Shown: positions 41,936-51,130 of the stretch, one piece after another
How the letters are laid out: every line of letters begins with the position of its first letter
How positions within the stretch are numbered: position 1 is the first letter of the stretch
Assembly (NCBI GenBank): GCA_019637395.1
Contig: JAHBVR010000017.1
Location: 1-64,000 of the forward strand
Origin: Vulcanimicrobiota bacterium
GTDB taxonomy: Bacteria > Vulcanimicrobiota > Xenobia > Xenobiales > JADMJV01
DNA length: 64,000 bases
Direction of reading: 5' to 3'
Notes under the pieces: generated by a model
Told to the model about the DNA's origin: nothing
Seen by the model: only the letters and a program-made list of their open reading frames with translations
The model's database searches: none
Made by a program: the position numbers and the translations under genes

Positions 41936-44180
41936 GGCGCAGCCGCTGGTGCAATCGATAAAATTCTTGCCAGGCCCGGCGTCCCCGTTCCTCCAGGCCG
42001 TGAAAATCTTGCAGAGTGATACGGGTGGGATCGAGATCTGTGGTCACGTCCTCCCAGTCCAACGGCAGCGAAACCGGACAGCCTTTCCTGGCCCGTACCG
42101 CGTAGGCCGCCACGGAAGTGGCACCCTCGCCGTTGCGCAGGTAGTCCAGGAACATCTTGCCTTTGCGCTTCACCTTGAGCGGATTGGTGGTGTATTCGCC
42201 CTTATGACGCTGCACCAGTTCTTCCATCAGATGGCGGGAATATTCCTTGACCTCATCCCATTCACAGCGCCTCTCCAGAGGCACGACCACATGTAGGCCT
42301 TTACCACCGGTGGTTTTGGCAAAACTCTGAAGCCCCACCTCGATAAGCAATTTCCTCACCCGTTCGGCGGCCTCCACGACTTTGGGCCAGCCCAGGCCGA
42401 GGTCGGGGTCGAGATCGAAGACCAGGCGGTCAGGGCGACCCAGGTCGTCCTGGCGGCTGCCCCAGGGATGAAACTCGATCACGCCCATTTGGACCAGCGC
42501 CAGCACGCCTTCCACGCTGTTCACCGAGACGTACTCTTCGCCGTCCACCATGACGCTGTGCACCGCTCTCGGCAGCCCTTGCATTCGGTGTTTCTGGTAG
42601 AAGCATTTACCGCCCAGGCCGTCGGGACAGCGCAGGCCGCTGAGCGGCCGGTCGGCAATGTAGGGGAGCATACGGTCGGCCACGCTCTCATAGTAGGCGG
42701 CCAGTTGGCCTTTGGTGATGCCGGTAGCGGGATCGATGACCCGGTCGGCGTTGGTGAGCCGAAATTTGGCCGAGGGTCGGGTTTTTTCCAGGCCGAAGAA
42801 TACGGGATGGCGCAAAATACCCTCGTCGGTGCGTTCACTGAAGCCCACGCGCGCTTGGAGTTCCGGCTTGATCCAGTGAGATTTTGCCAGACGGGGGGTC
42901 GAGACCTCGGGTTTATCCTGTTCTTGAAATAGTTCGAAAGTGCTTTTCAGGGTTTTCTGGGTAAAGCCGGTTCCGACTTTGCCCGCGTACTTCCCATCCT
43001 GAGCCAGGATCAAGGAGCCAAAGTAGCCTCGGCCACCGCGGGGTTCCGTATAACCGATGATAGTGAAAACCTGGCTCTGCTGGCATTTCACCTTGACCCA
43101 GGAGCGGGTGCGTCGGCTCACATAGGGACTGTCGACTTCCTTGCTGATGATCCCCTCGCACCCCAGCCGGCAGGCCTGTTCCAGGACCTGAGGGCCCTGC
43201 CCCAAGATATGGTCGCTATACTGCAGCGGATCTGCCAATGGCAGTTTTTTCAACGTTTCTTTGCGTTGAATCAGCGGCAAGTCCCGTAAATCCTGGCCAT
43301 TCAGGTAGAGAAGGTCGAAGAGAAACAGGCTGGGATTCCCCTGGCGTTTATTGCTTATATAGGTTTGGAGCTTCTGAAAATGGCTGACTCCGTGCTCGTC
43401 GAGCACGACCACCTCGCCATCCAGGATAGCGCTTTCCACCTCGAGCCGGCCCAAAGTCCGGACCAGACTGGGGAACTTGTCGCTCCAATCCAGACCGCCG
43501 CGCGTGACCAGGCGCACCTCCCCCTGGCCGAGATAAGCAATTATCCGGTAGCCGTCATACTTGATTTCGTGGAGCCATTTCTGGCCGCCGGGCGCCTGCT
43601 TGACCAGCGTGGCCAGTTGCGGCTTGACCTCCTCCAGGTGATAAGCAATATCTTGCATGCTCCGGCCGGTCTTGACGCTCAGGTTCTGTTCGGTGATGTC
43701 CAGCTCGGCCTCGGCGAAGTCGTCTTTGTCCTTGATCAGCAGCCAGTTGGGGGCATCCTTGAGGCGAATCAGCGACCAGCCGCCCTTCAGCTTCTCACCG
43801 TGCAGGCGAAAGTGCAGGTGGCCCTTTTTCCAACCTTGGGCCGGGTCATCCAGCGGCTCCCAACTGCCCTCGTCCCAGAGCATGACGGTGCCGCCGCCAT
43901 ACTCGCCTTTGGGGATGGTGCCTTCGAAACCGCCGTAGTCGATCGGATGATCCTCCACCTGTACGGCCAGGCGTTTGGTTCCGGGATCGAGCGAAGGGCC
44001 CTTGGGCACCGCCCAGCTCTTGAGCACGCCATCCTCTTCCAAGCGGAAATCATAGTGCAGCCGGCTGGCGTCGTGCTTTTGCACCACGAAACGGTGCCCT
44101 TGGGAGGCTCTGGCGGCGCGTCCGCTCGGTTCTTTGGTTTTGCGGAAATCGCGCTTTTTTTGATATTCCTGGAGGCTCAC
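41922..44180 (-). CDS. ligD: ATP-dependent DNA ligase LigD (PE-ligase-polymerase)
   Basis: The 752-residue multidomain enzyme repairs double-strand breaks with Ku. Domain order is phosphoesterase (1-160; VVQKHDASRLHYDFRLE with the metal His/Asp), ligase (about 190-460; Lys207 in EIKYDGYRI as the adenylated Lys), then polymerase/primase (about 470-740; DRLVFDLDPD with metal Asp residues). Its start overlaps the end of ku by four bases. Four uptake-like motifs lie within the gene (42343, 43350, 43533, 43641), the highest density in the window. All three catalytic parts look intact. Confidence 0.95.
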   Translation of the reverse strand: MSLQEYQKKRDFRKTKEPSGRAARASQGHRFVVQKHDASRLHYDFRLEEDGVLKSWAVPKGPSLDPGTKRLAVQVEDHPIDYGGFEGTIPKGEYGGGTVMLWDEGSWEPLDDPAQGWKKGHLHFRLHGEKLKGGWSLIRLKDAPNWLLIKDKDDFAEAELDITEQNLSVKTGRSMQDIAYHLEEVKPQLATLVKQAPGGQKWLHEIKYDGYRIIAYLGQGEVRLVTRGGLDWSDKFPSLVRTLGRLEVESAILDGEVVVLDEHGVSHFQKLQTYISNKRQGNPSLFLFDLLYLNGQDLRDLPLIQRKETLKKLPLADPLQYSDHILGQGPQVLEQACRLGCEGIISKEVDSPYVSRRTRSWVKVKCQQSQVFTIIGYTEPRGGRGYFGSLILAQDGKYAGKVGTGFTQKTLKSTFELFQEQDKPEVSTPRLAKSHWIKPELQARVGFSERTDEGILRHPVFFGLEKTRPSAKFRLTNADRVIDPATGITKGQLAAYYESVADRMLPYIADRPLSGLRCPDGLGGKCFYQKHRMQGLPRAVHSVMVDGEEYVSVNSVEGVLALVQMGVIEFHPWGSRQDDLGRPDRLVFDLDPDLGLGWPKVVEAAERVRKLLIEVGLQSFAKTTGGKGLHVVVPLERRCEWDEVKEYSRHLMEELVQRHKGEYTTNPLKVKRKGKMFLDYLRNGEGATSVAAYAVRARKGCPVSLPLDWEDVTTDLDPTRITLQDFHGLEERGRRAWQEFYRLHQRLRHEIS

Positions 44181-45001
44181 CGGCGCGCCTTACTGGTGGC
44201 TTTCGGCGCAATCTTACGGCCGGAAAGACTCTTCTGAAGCAGCTCCATGAGGTCGGCGGCCTGGCTCGGCTTCTCTTCCTCGGGCTCGGGCGGCTTGAAG
44301 TTCTCGCCTTCCTGGTGCTTCTTCTTTACGTAGGTCATGACGGCATCATGATAGTCGTCATGATATTGCTCCGGCTTCCATGGGGAGGCCATGGCCTCCA
44401 CCAACTGAATGGCGATGTCCAGCTCTTTATTGCTTATCTTTGTCTTCTTCAGCTCGGCGCTGGGGAAATCAATTTTTTCCGGTTCGCGCACTTCGTCGTG
44501 GAAGCGCATGACGATCAACTGCAGGGTGTCCTCATAAGGACGGACACAGGCCAGGCTTTGACCGGAGCGGATGACCATTTTGGCGATGCCCACGTGCTTG
44601 AGCTTCTTGAGGGTGTCGCGCAGCAGAGCGTAACCTTTCAGGCCTGCTTTGTCCGGCACCAGATAATAGGGCTTATCGAAGTACAGGGGAGCGATGGCCT
44701 CCTCGGGCACAAATTCACTGATCTCGATAGCCTTGTTGTTCTCGACGGCCAGCGCCTCGAAGTCCTTGTCGTCGAGCAGAACGAACTCGTCCTTCTCGAT
44801 TTCGTAGCCCTTAACGATGTTGCTCCAGGTGACTTCTTTGCCGGTCACCTCATTGATGCGCTTGTACTTGATGTGGGCCTGATCGCGCTTATCCAGCAGA
44901 TTGAAATGGATCTCTTCCTTACGCTCTTCGCCGGAGTAAAGACTGACGGGAATGTTCACCAACCCAAACGCGATGCTGCCTTTCCAAATGGGTCTACTCA
45001 T
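44177..45001 (-). CDS. ku: Ku DNA end-binding protein
   Basis: The 274-residue protein is a bacterial Ku: it starts SRPIWKGSIAFGLVNIPVSLYSG and continues HFNLLDKRDQAHIKYKRINEVTGKEV-like sequence through the core beta-barrel, with FDKPYYLVPDKAGLKGYALL. It ends with a Lys-rich tail (SGRKIAPKATSKARR). It forms a homodimeric ring on broken DNA ends and recruits LigD, whose gene overlaps it by four bases. One uptake-like motif is at 44429. The operon order is ku, ligD, DUF6766. Confidence 0.95.
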   Translation of the reverse strand: MSRPIWKGSIAFGLVNIPVSLYSGEERKEEIHFNLLDKRDQAHIKYKRINEVTGKEVTWSNIVKGYEIEKDEFVLLDDKDFEALAVENNKAIEISEFVPEEAIAPLYFDKPYYLVPDKAGLKGYALLRDTLKKLKHVGIAKMVIRSGQSLACVRPYEDTLQLIVMRFHDEVREPEKIDFPSAELKKTKISNKELDIAIQLVEAMASPWKPEQYHDDYHDAVMTYVKKKHQEGENFKPPEPEEEKPSQAADLMELLQKSLSGRKIAPKATSKARR

Positions 45002-45054
45002 ATCCCGACTCTAGCACCAGCCGGAGAGGGAGCCCGGGTATGGCTATACCTTTG

Positions 45055-45240
45055 TCAGGGGATATTTGTGGTGGCGGCTCCCAGAGTAAAGGTCCAGGCG
45101 GCCAGCAGCCAGCCGACGTTCCACAAGGTCATCTCCACCAGCACTCGGGAGGGGTCCCGGAGCCAGTCTTCGGGGTAGACGATAATGCTGTAGAGGCCGG
45201 CCATCCACAAGCCCAGGGCCAGCGTTCTCAAGAGGTTCAT
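45055..45240 (-). CDS. Small membrane protein at the end of the efflux operon
   Basis: The 61-residue protein has two hydrophobic stretches (TLALGLWMAGLYSIIV and LWNVGWLLAAWTFTLG) separated by PEDWLRDPSR. Its ATG overlaps the TolC-like gene stop (ATGA, 45237-45240), so it is translationally coupled to the pump genes. Small accessory proteins of RND pumps are known, but this one matches none I recognise. Confidence 0.6.
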   Translation of the reverse strand: MNLLRTLALGLWMAGLYSIIVYPEDWLRDPSRVLVEMTLWNVGWLLAAWTFTLGAATTNIP

Positions 45241-46559
45241 CGGGTCGCCTCCTCGCCTACGGCCGTGTTGATGGCCACGCGGGCCGAGAGTTGGCGGAAG
45301 CGAGCCTCGGCCAGGGCGAAGCTGGCGGCGGTCAGGCTGGACTGGGCCGAGATCAGTTCCAGCGAGGTCGCCGCCCCCACGTCGTAGCGCAGGCGTCCCA
45401 CCCGCACGGCTTCGCGGGCGGCGTTCTGGGCGGCTGCGGCGGCCAGCAGGCGCTGTTCAGCCTCTTGCAGGGTCAGATAGCTCTCCTTGACCTCCACGCC
45501 GATACGCTGCAACTGGCGTTTCTCTTCGGTCTGCAACTGCAGCTCGCGAGTGTCGAGTTCACTGACGCGGGCCTCGGTCAACCCTCCGTCCCAGAGCGGA
45601 ATGGCCAGGCTGGCCAGCAGCGACCAGCCATTTTGCAACTGGCTGGGATTGCCTAAGAAGTCGTAGTTGAGCGATACGAAGAAACTCGGCTTCAGGCCGG
45701 ACTCGGCTCCATTGCGTTGCTCTTGCACGGCCTGGATGCGGGCGCGCAGTTGATTGAGCTCGGGCCGGCGGGCCAGGGCCCGTTCGCTGAGGGTGGGCAG
45801 GTCCTGAGCGTAAAGGGTTTCTTGTCGGAGCAGCGGCTCGGGAGCCAGCAGCGATTCTTTCAGGTCGTAACGGGTTTCCAGGGGAGCGTTGAGGACCTCG
45901 CTGAGGCGCACCTGCTGGCGCTCCCAGTCGGCCTGGGAGCGGGCCAACTGTTCCTGGCCGTTGGCCAGGGCCGTTTCGGCCTGCATCAAGTCGAAACGAG
46001 TGGCCACGCCGGCCTGGTGGCGGCTTTTGATGATCGCCAGGTTATGCGAGGCTTCCTTCAGGTTCATCAGGGAAACCTCCAGGTTCTCTCGGGCTAACAG
46101 GGATTGCAGGTAGTTGAGCCTGGCGCTTTGGGAGGTCAGTTGACGATTGCGTTCCAGTCCGCTCTGCTCCGCCTCCAGCAGGGCTTTGCGCTCGTGCATG
46201 GCGCTCTCCAGACGCCCCCCGGTGTAGACCGGAACGGCCAGGGCAAAGCGGTTGAGCATCAGGTCGGGGGACAGAGCGGTGCGCTGGTTCAGGCCCTGGG
46301 GCAGGCCGCTGTTGAGATTCTGCGTCCCCGAAATAAGCAATTCATCGGCCTGGTGCAGATAGGTGCTGGTCAGGCTAAAAGTCGGGTTGCGCTGGGCCCG
46401 GGCCTGTTCCAGGCGGGCCTGAGCTTGCGGTGGTTCTAGCTCTTGGGACTGCAAGGTCAGGTTCTGACGCAGAGCTGTATCCACCGCCTGACGGTAGTCG
46501 AAGGGAGTCTGGGCGCCGAGTTCTCCGCTGAGCAGAAGCGCCAGGAGATAACGGATCAT
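45237..46559 (-). CDS. TolC-family outer-membrane channel
   Basis: The 440-residue protein has a signal peptide (MIRYLLALLLSGELGAQ) and two long coiled-coil repeats typical of TolC/OEP proteins (ESAMHERKALLEAEQSGLER and AVQEQRNGAESGLKPSFFVS). It ends LTAASFALAEARFRQLSARV. It provides the outer-membrane exit duct of the tripartite pump. It overlaps the adaptor gene by four bases. A motif copy at 46333 encodes ELLISG. Confidence 0.9.
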   Translation of the reverse strand: MIRYLLALLLSGELGAQTPFDYRQAVDTALRQNLTLQSQELEPPQAQARLEQARAQRNPTFSLTSTYLHQADELLISGTQNLNSGLPQGLNQRTALSPDLMLNRFALAVPVYTGGRLESAMHERKALLEAEQSGLERNRQLTSQSARLNYLQSLLARENLEVSLMNLKEASHNLAIIKSRHQAGVATRFDLMQAETALANGQEQLARSQADWERQQVRLSEVLNAPLETRYDLKESLLAPEPLLRQETLYAQDLPTLSERALARRPELNQLRARIQAVQEQRNGAESGLKPSFFVSLNYDFLGNPSQLQNGWSLLASLAIPLWDGGLTEARVSELDTRELQLQTEEKRQLQRIGVEVKESYLTLQEAEQRLLAAAAAQNAAREAVRVGRLRYDVGAATSLELISAQSSLTAASFALAEARFRQLSARVAINTAVGEEATR

Positions 46560-47911
46560 TTCGTTTCCACTTTCTGGCCGTCGGCCAGGCTGTCGCGCGC
46601 GGTGGCCACCACTTGCTGGCCGGGCTGCAGCCCGCTCAAAATTTCTACCTCGACCCCTCGGTCGATCCCGACGGTTACGGGTTTCAGTTGGATTTCACCC
46701 GATTGAACGGTGGCCACCAGGGTGGCGTCGGAGCGGGTGAGCAGGCTGGAGGTGGGCACCAGCACGGGAGGGTGGCGCTTGACCTTGAGCTCGACCTGCA
46801 CGTGCATTCCCGGCGCCAGAGCCAGGGAGGATTTCAGGTGGATTTCGCTGCGCAGCGTGCGGGTGACGGGGTCGAGGGCGCGGGCGGTGCGGGCCATCAC
46901 GCCGGGGAGCCGGTCGCCCCCGGCATGGATATAAGCAATTTGTCCGGCCTTGATTTCCCCGGCGCTACTTTGGGGAACGTCGACGAAAACGCGCAGCCGA
47001 TCCTGACGGGCCAGGCGGAAGAGCGGCTTACGAGCGCCGGCTTCCACCAACTGGCCGGTTTCCAGACCACGCTCGGTAATGACGCCGTCAAAGGGCGCGC
47101 GGATGTTGAGATGATCGATTTCAGCCAGGACCTGGTCCACCTCGGCCTGGCGGGCGTTGAGGCGAGCCCGGGCCGATTCGACCCGGCTCCGAGCCGCGCC
47201 GACTTCGGATGCCAGCGAGTGGACCCGGGCCTGCGCGGCTCGTACCTGAGCACTGGCCGCTTCGATACGCTGGCGAGCCGAGTCGACCGAGGCGTTGGAG
47301 GAAAGCAAGCTGGAGCGCCGCTGATCGGCTTCCTGGATGGAAACTGCGCCGTCTTCCAGAAGTTTTTGCCAGCGTCCGTCGCTGCGCCGGGCGAAGTCGG
47401 CTTCATGCTGGCGCTGTTTGAGATCGGCTCGCCCTTGATCGACGTCGGCCCGGGCTTTGACCATCTCGGCCTGGCCCTGCAGCAGAGCGGCCCGGGCCCG
47501 GGCCACGTCGGACTGGGCCTGATGCAGGTCGGCTCTGGCCTGCACCACGTCGGCCTGGGACTGAGCCAGGCGGGAAGGGAGCTCGCTGGCCTGCAGGCGG
47601 GCCAACAATTGCCCGGCCCGGACCTGATCCCCTAGATCGGCATAGTAGCTCTCCACAAAACCGTTGCCGCGGGCGAACAACTGAGTTTCCTGAACCGCCT
47701 CCACGGTGGCCGGCAGCTCCAGCGTTTCTTCCTGATCCCCCAAATGGGCGGTGGCCAGCTTGACCTTCAACGGTAAGGGCTTGGACTGACGCTGCTGGTC
47801 CGCCCGCAAGGGCGCCAGGCCTACGGGCACAAGCACCCCCAACAGAAAGATAAGCAATAAACTGACTTTCCAGTTGGCCAGCTTGAGCGGCCGAATCTCG
47901 CTTGTTTTCAC
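46556..47911 (-). CDS. RND periplasmic adaptor (HlyD/AcrA type)
   Basis: The 451-residue protein has one N-terminal membrane helix (WKVSLLLIFLLGVLVPVGL), a lipoyl half-motif (FVESYYADLGDQVRAGQLLARL), an unusually long helical hairpin (about 95-275, rich in Ala/Gln/Arg), the second lipoyl half (IRAPFDGVITERGLETGQLV), and beta-barrel and membrane-proximal domains. It joins the inner-membrane pump to the TolC channel. It overlaps the pump gene by four bases. Motif copies at 46931 and 47850. Confidence 0.92.
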   Translation of the reverse strand: MKTSEIRPLKLANWKVSLLLIFLLGVLVPVGLAPLRADQQRQSKPLPLKVKLATAHLGDQEETLELPATVEAVQETQLFARGNGFVESYYADLGDQVRAGQLLARLQASELPSRLAQSQADVVQARADLHQAQSDVARARAALLQGQAEMVKARADVDQGRADLKQRQHEADFARRSDGRWQKLLEDGAVSIQEADQRRSSLLSSNASVDSARQRIEAASAQVRAAQARVHSLASEVGAARSRVESARARLNARQAEVDQVLAEIDHLNIRAPFDGVITERGLETGQLVEAGARKPLFRLARQDRLRVFVDVPQSSAGEIKAGQIAYIHAGGDRLPGVMARTARALDPVTRTLRSEIHLKSSLALAPGMHVQVELKVKRHPPVLVPTSSLLTRSDATLVATVQSGEIQLKPVTVGIDRGVEVEILSGLQPGQQVVATARDSLADGQKVETK

Positions 47912-50900
47912 GACTTCCTCCGGCGCACCAGCGCGAAGACGGCCGGTACGAAAAATAGGGTGAACAGGGTGGCCATACTGAGGCCGCCGATAACGGCGCG
48001 TCCCAGCGGGGCATTTTGCTCGGCACCCTGTCCCAGGGCGAGCGACATAGGAATCATTCCGATGATCATGGCCAGAGCCGTCATCATCACGGGCCTCAGT
48101 CTCGTGCGTCCGGCCTGGAAAGCGGCCGTAACCGCGTCATCCCCGTCGGCCATTCGTTCTTTGGCAAAACTGACGATGAGCACGCTGTTGGCGGTGGCCA
48201 CTCCCAGGGTCATGATGGCTCCCATCAGCGAAGGCACGTTGAAGGTCGTATGAGTGAGGAACAGACCCCAGACAATACCTGCCATCGCGCCGGGCAGAGC
48301 GGCGATGATGATGGCGGCGTCGGTAAAGGATTGGAAGTTCACCACCAGCAGCAGGAAAACCAGCATCAGGGCGGCCGCGAAGCCCCAGCCCAGGCGGTAG
48401 AACGAGCTGTCCATGCTATCGACCAGGCCGCGCAGCAGAATGCGGTTGCCGGGAGCCATTTTCTTTTGCCATTTCTCGATGACCGCTTTGACCTCGCCCG
48501 AGACGCCGCCGAGGTCGCGCGACTGAACGTTCACGAACAGGTCGTAGACGGGCTGAATATTGTAGTGATTGACCACGGTGTTGGCCTGCCCGCGCTTTAA
48601 TGTAGCCACATTGCGCAGTAATTGCCGGCCGGTCACCGGTAGATTCAAGAGATCTTGGAAATTGCTTATCTCCTGGGTGGGGGTCTGGACGGCCACGAAG
48701 TAGGGAATGCCGGTGGACGGGTCGACCCAGTAGTTTGGGGTAACCTGGGTATTGGAAGAGAGGGAGACCAGCAGGTCGTCGGCCAGGTGGGACTGGGTGA
48801 CGTTCTGGCGGGCCAGCAGGGTGCGATCCACCTCGACCTTGAGTTGGGGCGCGTCGGTGTCCTGGTGCATGTGCACATCGACGGCTCCCGGGATTTGCTT
48901 GAGGTCTTCCATCAAGCCGCGGGCAATCCCAAGGTTTTCCGCTTTGTTGTAGCCGGCCACGCGCACGTTGATGGGAGCGGGCAGGCCGAAGCTGAGAATT
49001 TGAGATACGATGTCGGCCGGTTGGAAGTAAAAGGTGAGGTCCGGGAATTTTTCCTGGAGGTCGGCCCGCAACGCGCGGGTGTGTTCGCCTGTTTTTCTGG
49101 ACTTCAAGGAGATGAGGAGCTCTCCATCCGAAGGCCCCAGAGTGGCACTGTCGCCGAAGGCCAGGTTATAGGCTTCGGCGGGCACGCCGATGTTGTTGGT
49201 GATGAGTTCAATTTCCTGGGACGGGATCACCCGGCGGATTTCGTCTTCAACGCGAGCGAAGGTGCGCTCGGTGTCCTCGATGCGTTGCCCGGGACGATCC
49301 TTGACGTGCATGCGGATTTGACCGGCGTCGACGCTAGGAAAGAAATCACGCCCCACCAGCGGGGCCAGGAAGCCGGCGCTCATCAGGCTGACCAGGGCCG
49401 GGATCAGAATGCGGCGCGGATGTTGCAATCCCCACAGTAATAAGGCGCTGTAACGGGTGCGAAAGCCTTCGAAGGCGGTCAGGAAGCCTCGGTTCCAGTG
49501 GTGTTCCTGGTGGGGCTTTTCCAGGGTTTTCACCAGCAGGGGAACCAGCGTGCGGCTCAGCCAGTAGCTGGTGGCCACGGCGAAGACGACTGCCTGGGCG
49601 AAGGGGATGAACAAGTAGCGGGCCGGTCCGTCGAGCAGGGCGACCGGCAGGAAGACGATGCAGATACAGCTGGTGGCCATCAGGGCGGGCGTGGCGATTT
49701 GCTCGGCCCCGTCCAGGATGGCCTGCAGCAGGCCTTTGCCCTGCCCCAGATTGCGGTGGACATTCTCGATTTCCACAGTGGCGTCGTCGACCAGAATGCC
49801 GATGGCCAGCGAGAGCCCGCCCAGGGTCATGATATTGAGGGTGTGCCCCAGAGCATAGAGCATCGTCAAGGATACAAGGATGGATATAGGAATGGAGATG
49901 AGCACAATCAGCGTGGAGCGCCAGCTACCCAGGAACAAGAGGATTAAACTGCCGGTCAGAAACGCGGCGATCAGTCCTTCGTGAATGACGTTGTCGACCG
50001 CCGCCTGAACGAAGAACGACTGGTCAAAGAGCGGTTGGATGTTCATTCCTTTGGGAGCCGAGGCACGCAGGGTGGGCAGCAGGTCTTTGACCTGATTGAC
50101 CACGTCCAGTGTCGAAGCCGAGCCGTTTTTCAAGACCGTCAGCAGCACCGAGCGGGCACCATCGCTGTTGACCACGTTGTTCTGCACGGCGGAACCATCG
50201 TGGACACTGGCCACGTCGCGAATGTAGATAAGCTTGCCGTTGACCTCCCGAATGGGAATATTAGCAATTTCCTGGCCTACGATCGGGCTGTTGTTGAGGG
50301 CCACGCGGTATTCAGTCCCCCCGATACGAGCCGTGCCGGAAGGCAACATCAAGTTCTGGGAGTTGATGGCGTTATTGACGTCACGCGGAGACAGCGACAG
50401 GCCCTGGAGCTTGTGGTTGTCGAGTTCTACGCGCAACTGGCGGATTTTTCCACCGTAGGGAGCAGGCAGGGTCGAACCTGGGACAGCCGCCAGCGCCTGG
50501 CGCACGCGGAAGATCCCGTAGTCGTAGAGCTGGCTCTCGCTCAGGCTGTCGCTGCTCAGGCTCAGTTGAATCAGCGGCACACTGTCGGCCATATAGCGCA
50601 GCAGAATGGGCGGCTGCACGCCGGCGGGCATACGCCGCAGAATCGCCTGCGAGACGGCCGTGGCCTGGGCGATGGCCGTCTCCGATTTGACCCCCGGATG
50701 GAAATAAAGACGGATCACCCCGACTCCATCGATAGTCTGGCTCTCCATGCTCTTGACGTCGTTGACGTTGGAACTGAGAGCGTATTCGCTATAGATGGTG
50801 ATGCGTTTTTCGAATTCGTCGGCGGCCAGACCGTTGTAGGTCCAGATCACGCTGACGACCGGGATATTGATGGTTGGAAAGATGTCGGTCGACATCAGGC

Positions 50901-50988
50901 GCAGTGAGGCGCCGCCCCCCATCAGCATGAGCAAAGTCATGACGATGATGGTGTAAGGGCGGGCCAGCGCCAGGCGGACAATCCACAT
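47908..50988 (-). CDS. RND efflux pump, inner-membrane subunit
   Basis: From ATG 50988 (GGAGAC upstream) the 1026-residue protein follows the RND pattern: TM1 (YTIIVMTLLMLMGGGASL), a large periplasmic porter loop, TM2-6 with GGLSLAIGILVDDATVEIEN (TM4 Asp pair) and GPARYLFIPFAQAVVFA. A second loop and TM8-12 follow, with ATANSVLIVSFAKERMADG and RLRPVMMTALAMIIGMIPM. It uses the proton gradient to expel compounds. The Asp pair and porter signature fit the hydrophobe/amphiphile exporters more than heavy-metal pumps, but substrate is open. First gene of a four-gene operon. Confidence 0.93.
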   Translation of the reverse strand: MWIVRLALARPYTIIVMTLLMLMGGGASLRLMSTDIFPTINIPVVSVIWTYNGLAADEFEKRITIYSEYALSSNVNDVKSMESQTIDGVGVIRLYFHPGVKSETAIAQATAVSQAILRRMPAGVQPPILLRYMADSVPLIQLSLSSDSLSESQLYDYGIFRVRQALAAVPGSTLPAPYGGKIRQLRVELDNHKLQGLSLSPRDVNNAINSQNLMLPSGTARIGGTEYRVALNNSPIVGQEIANIPIREVNGKLIYIRDVASVHDGSAVQNNVVNSDGARSVLLTVLKNGSASTLDVVNQVKDLLPTLRASAPKGMNIQPLFDQSFFVQAAVDNVIHEGLIAAFLTGSLILLFLGSWRSTLIVLISIPISILVSLTMLYALGHTLNIMTLGGLSLAIGILVDDATVEIENVHRNLGQGKGLLQAILDGAEQIATPALMATSCICIVFLPVALLDGPARYLFIPFAQAVVFAVATSYWLSRTLVPLLVKTLEKPHQEHHWNRGFLTAFEGFRTRYSALLLWGLQHPRRILIPALVSLMSAGFLAPLVGRDFFPSVDAGQIRMHVKDRPGQRIEDTERTFARVEDEIRRVIPSQEIELITNNIGVPAEAYNLAFGDSATLGPSDGELLISLKSRKTGEHTRALRADLQEKFPDLTFYFQPADIVSQILSFGLPAPINVRVAGYNKAENLGIARGLMEDLKQIPGAVDVHMHQDTDAPQLKVEVDRTLLARQNVTQSHLADDLLVSLSSNTQVTPNYWVDPSTGIPYFVAVQTPTQEISNFQDLLNLPVTGRQLLRNVATLKRGQANTVVNHYNIQPVYDLFVNVQSRDLGGVSGEVKAVIEKWQKKMAPGNRILLRGLVDSMDSSFYRLGWGFAAALMLVFLLLVVNFQSFTDAAIIIAALPGAMAGIVWGLFLTHTTFNVPSLMGAIMTLGVATANSVLIVSFAKERMADGDDAVTAAFQAGRTRLRPVMMTALAMIIGMIPMSLALGQGAEQNAPLGRAVIGGLSMATLFTLFFVPAVFALVRRRKS

Positions 50989-51130
50989 GGCCGGTCTCCT
51001 TGTCTGAGCCCCAAGCATAGGCCGGCGGCGAGTTCCGGGTCCAATGCTTAGTTTCGGGGGGTCATAAAGGAATTTTATGATGCCGGGCCGGCCTTCTCCA
51101 GACCGAATCCTGCCCGGCTCTTGCCCGATT

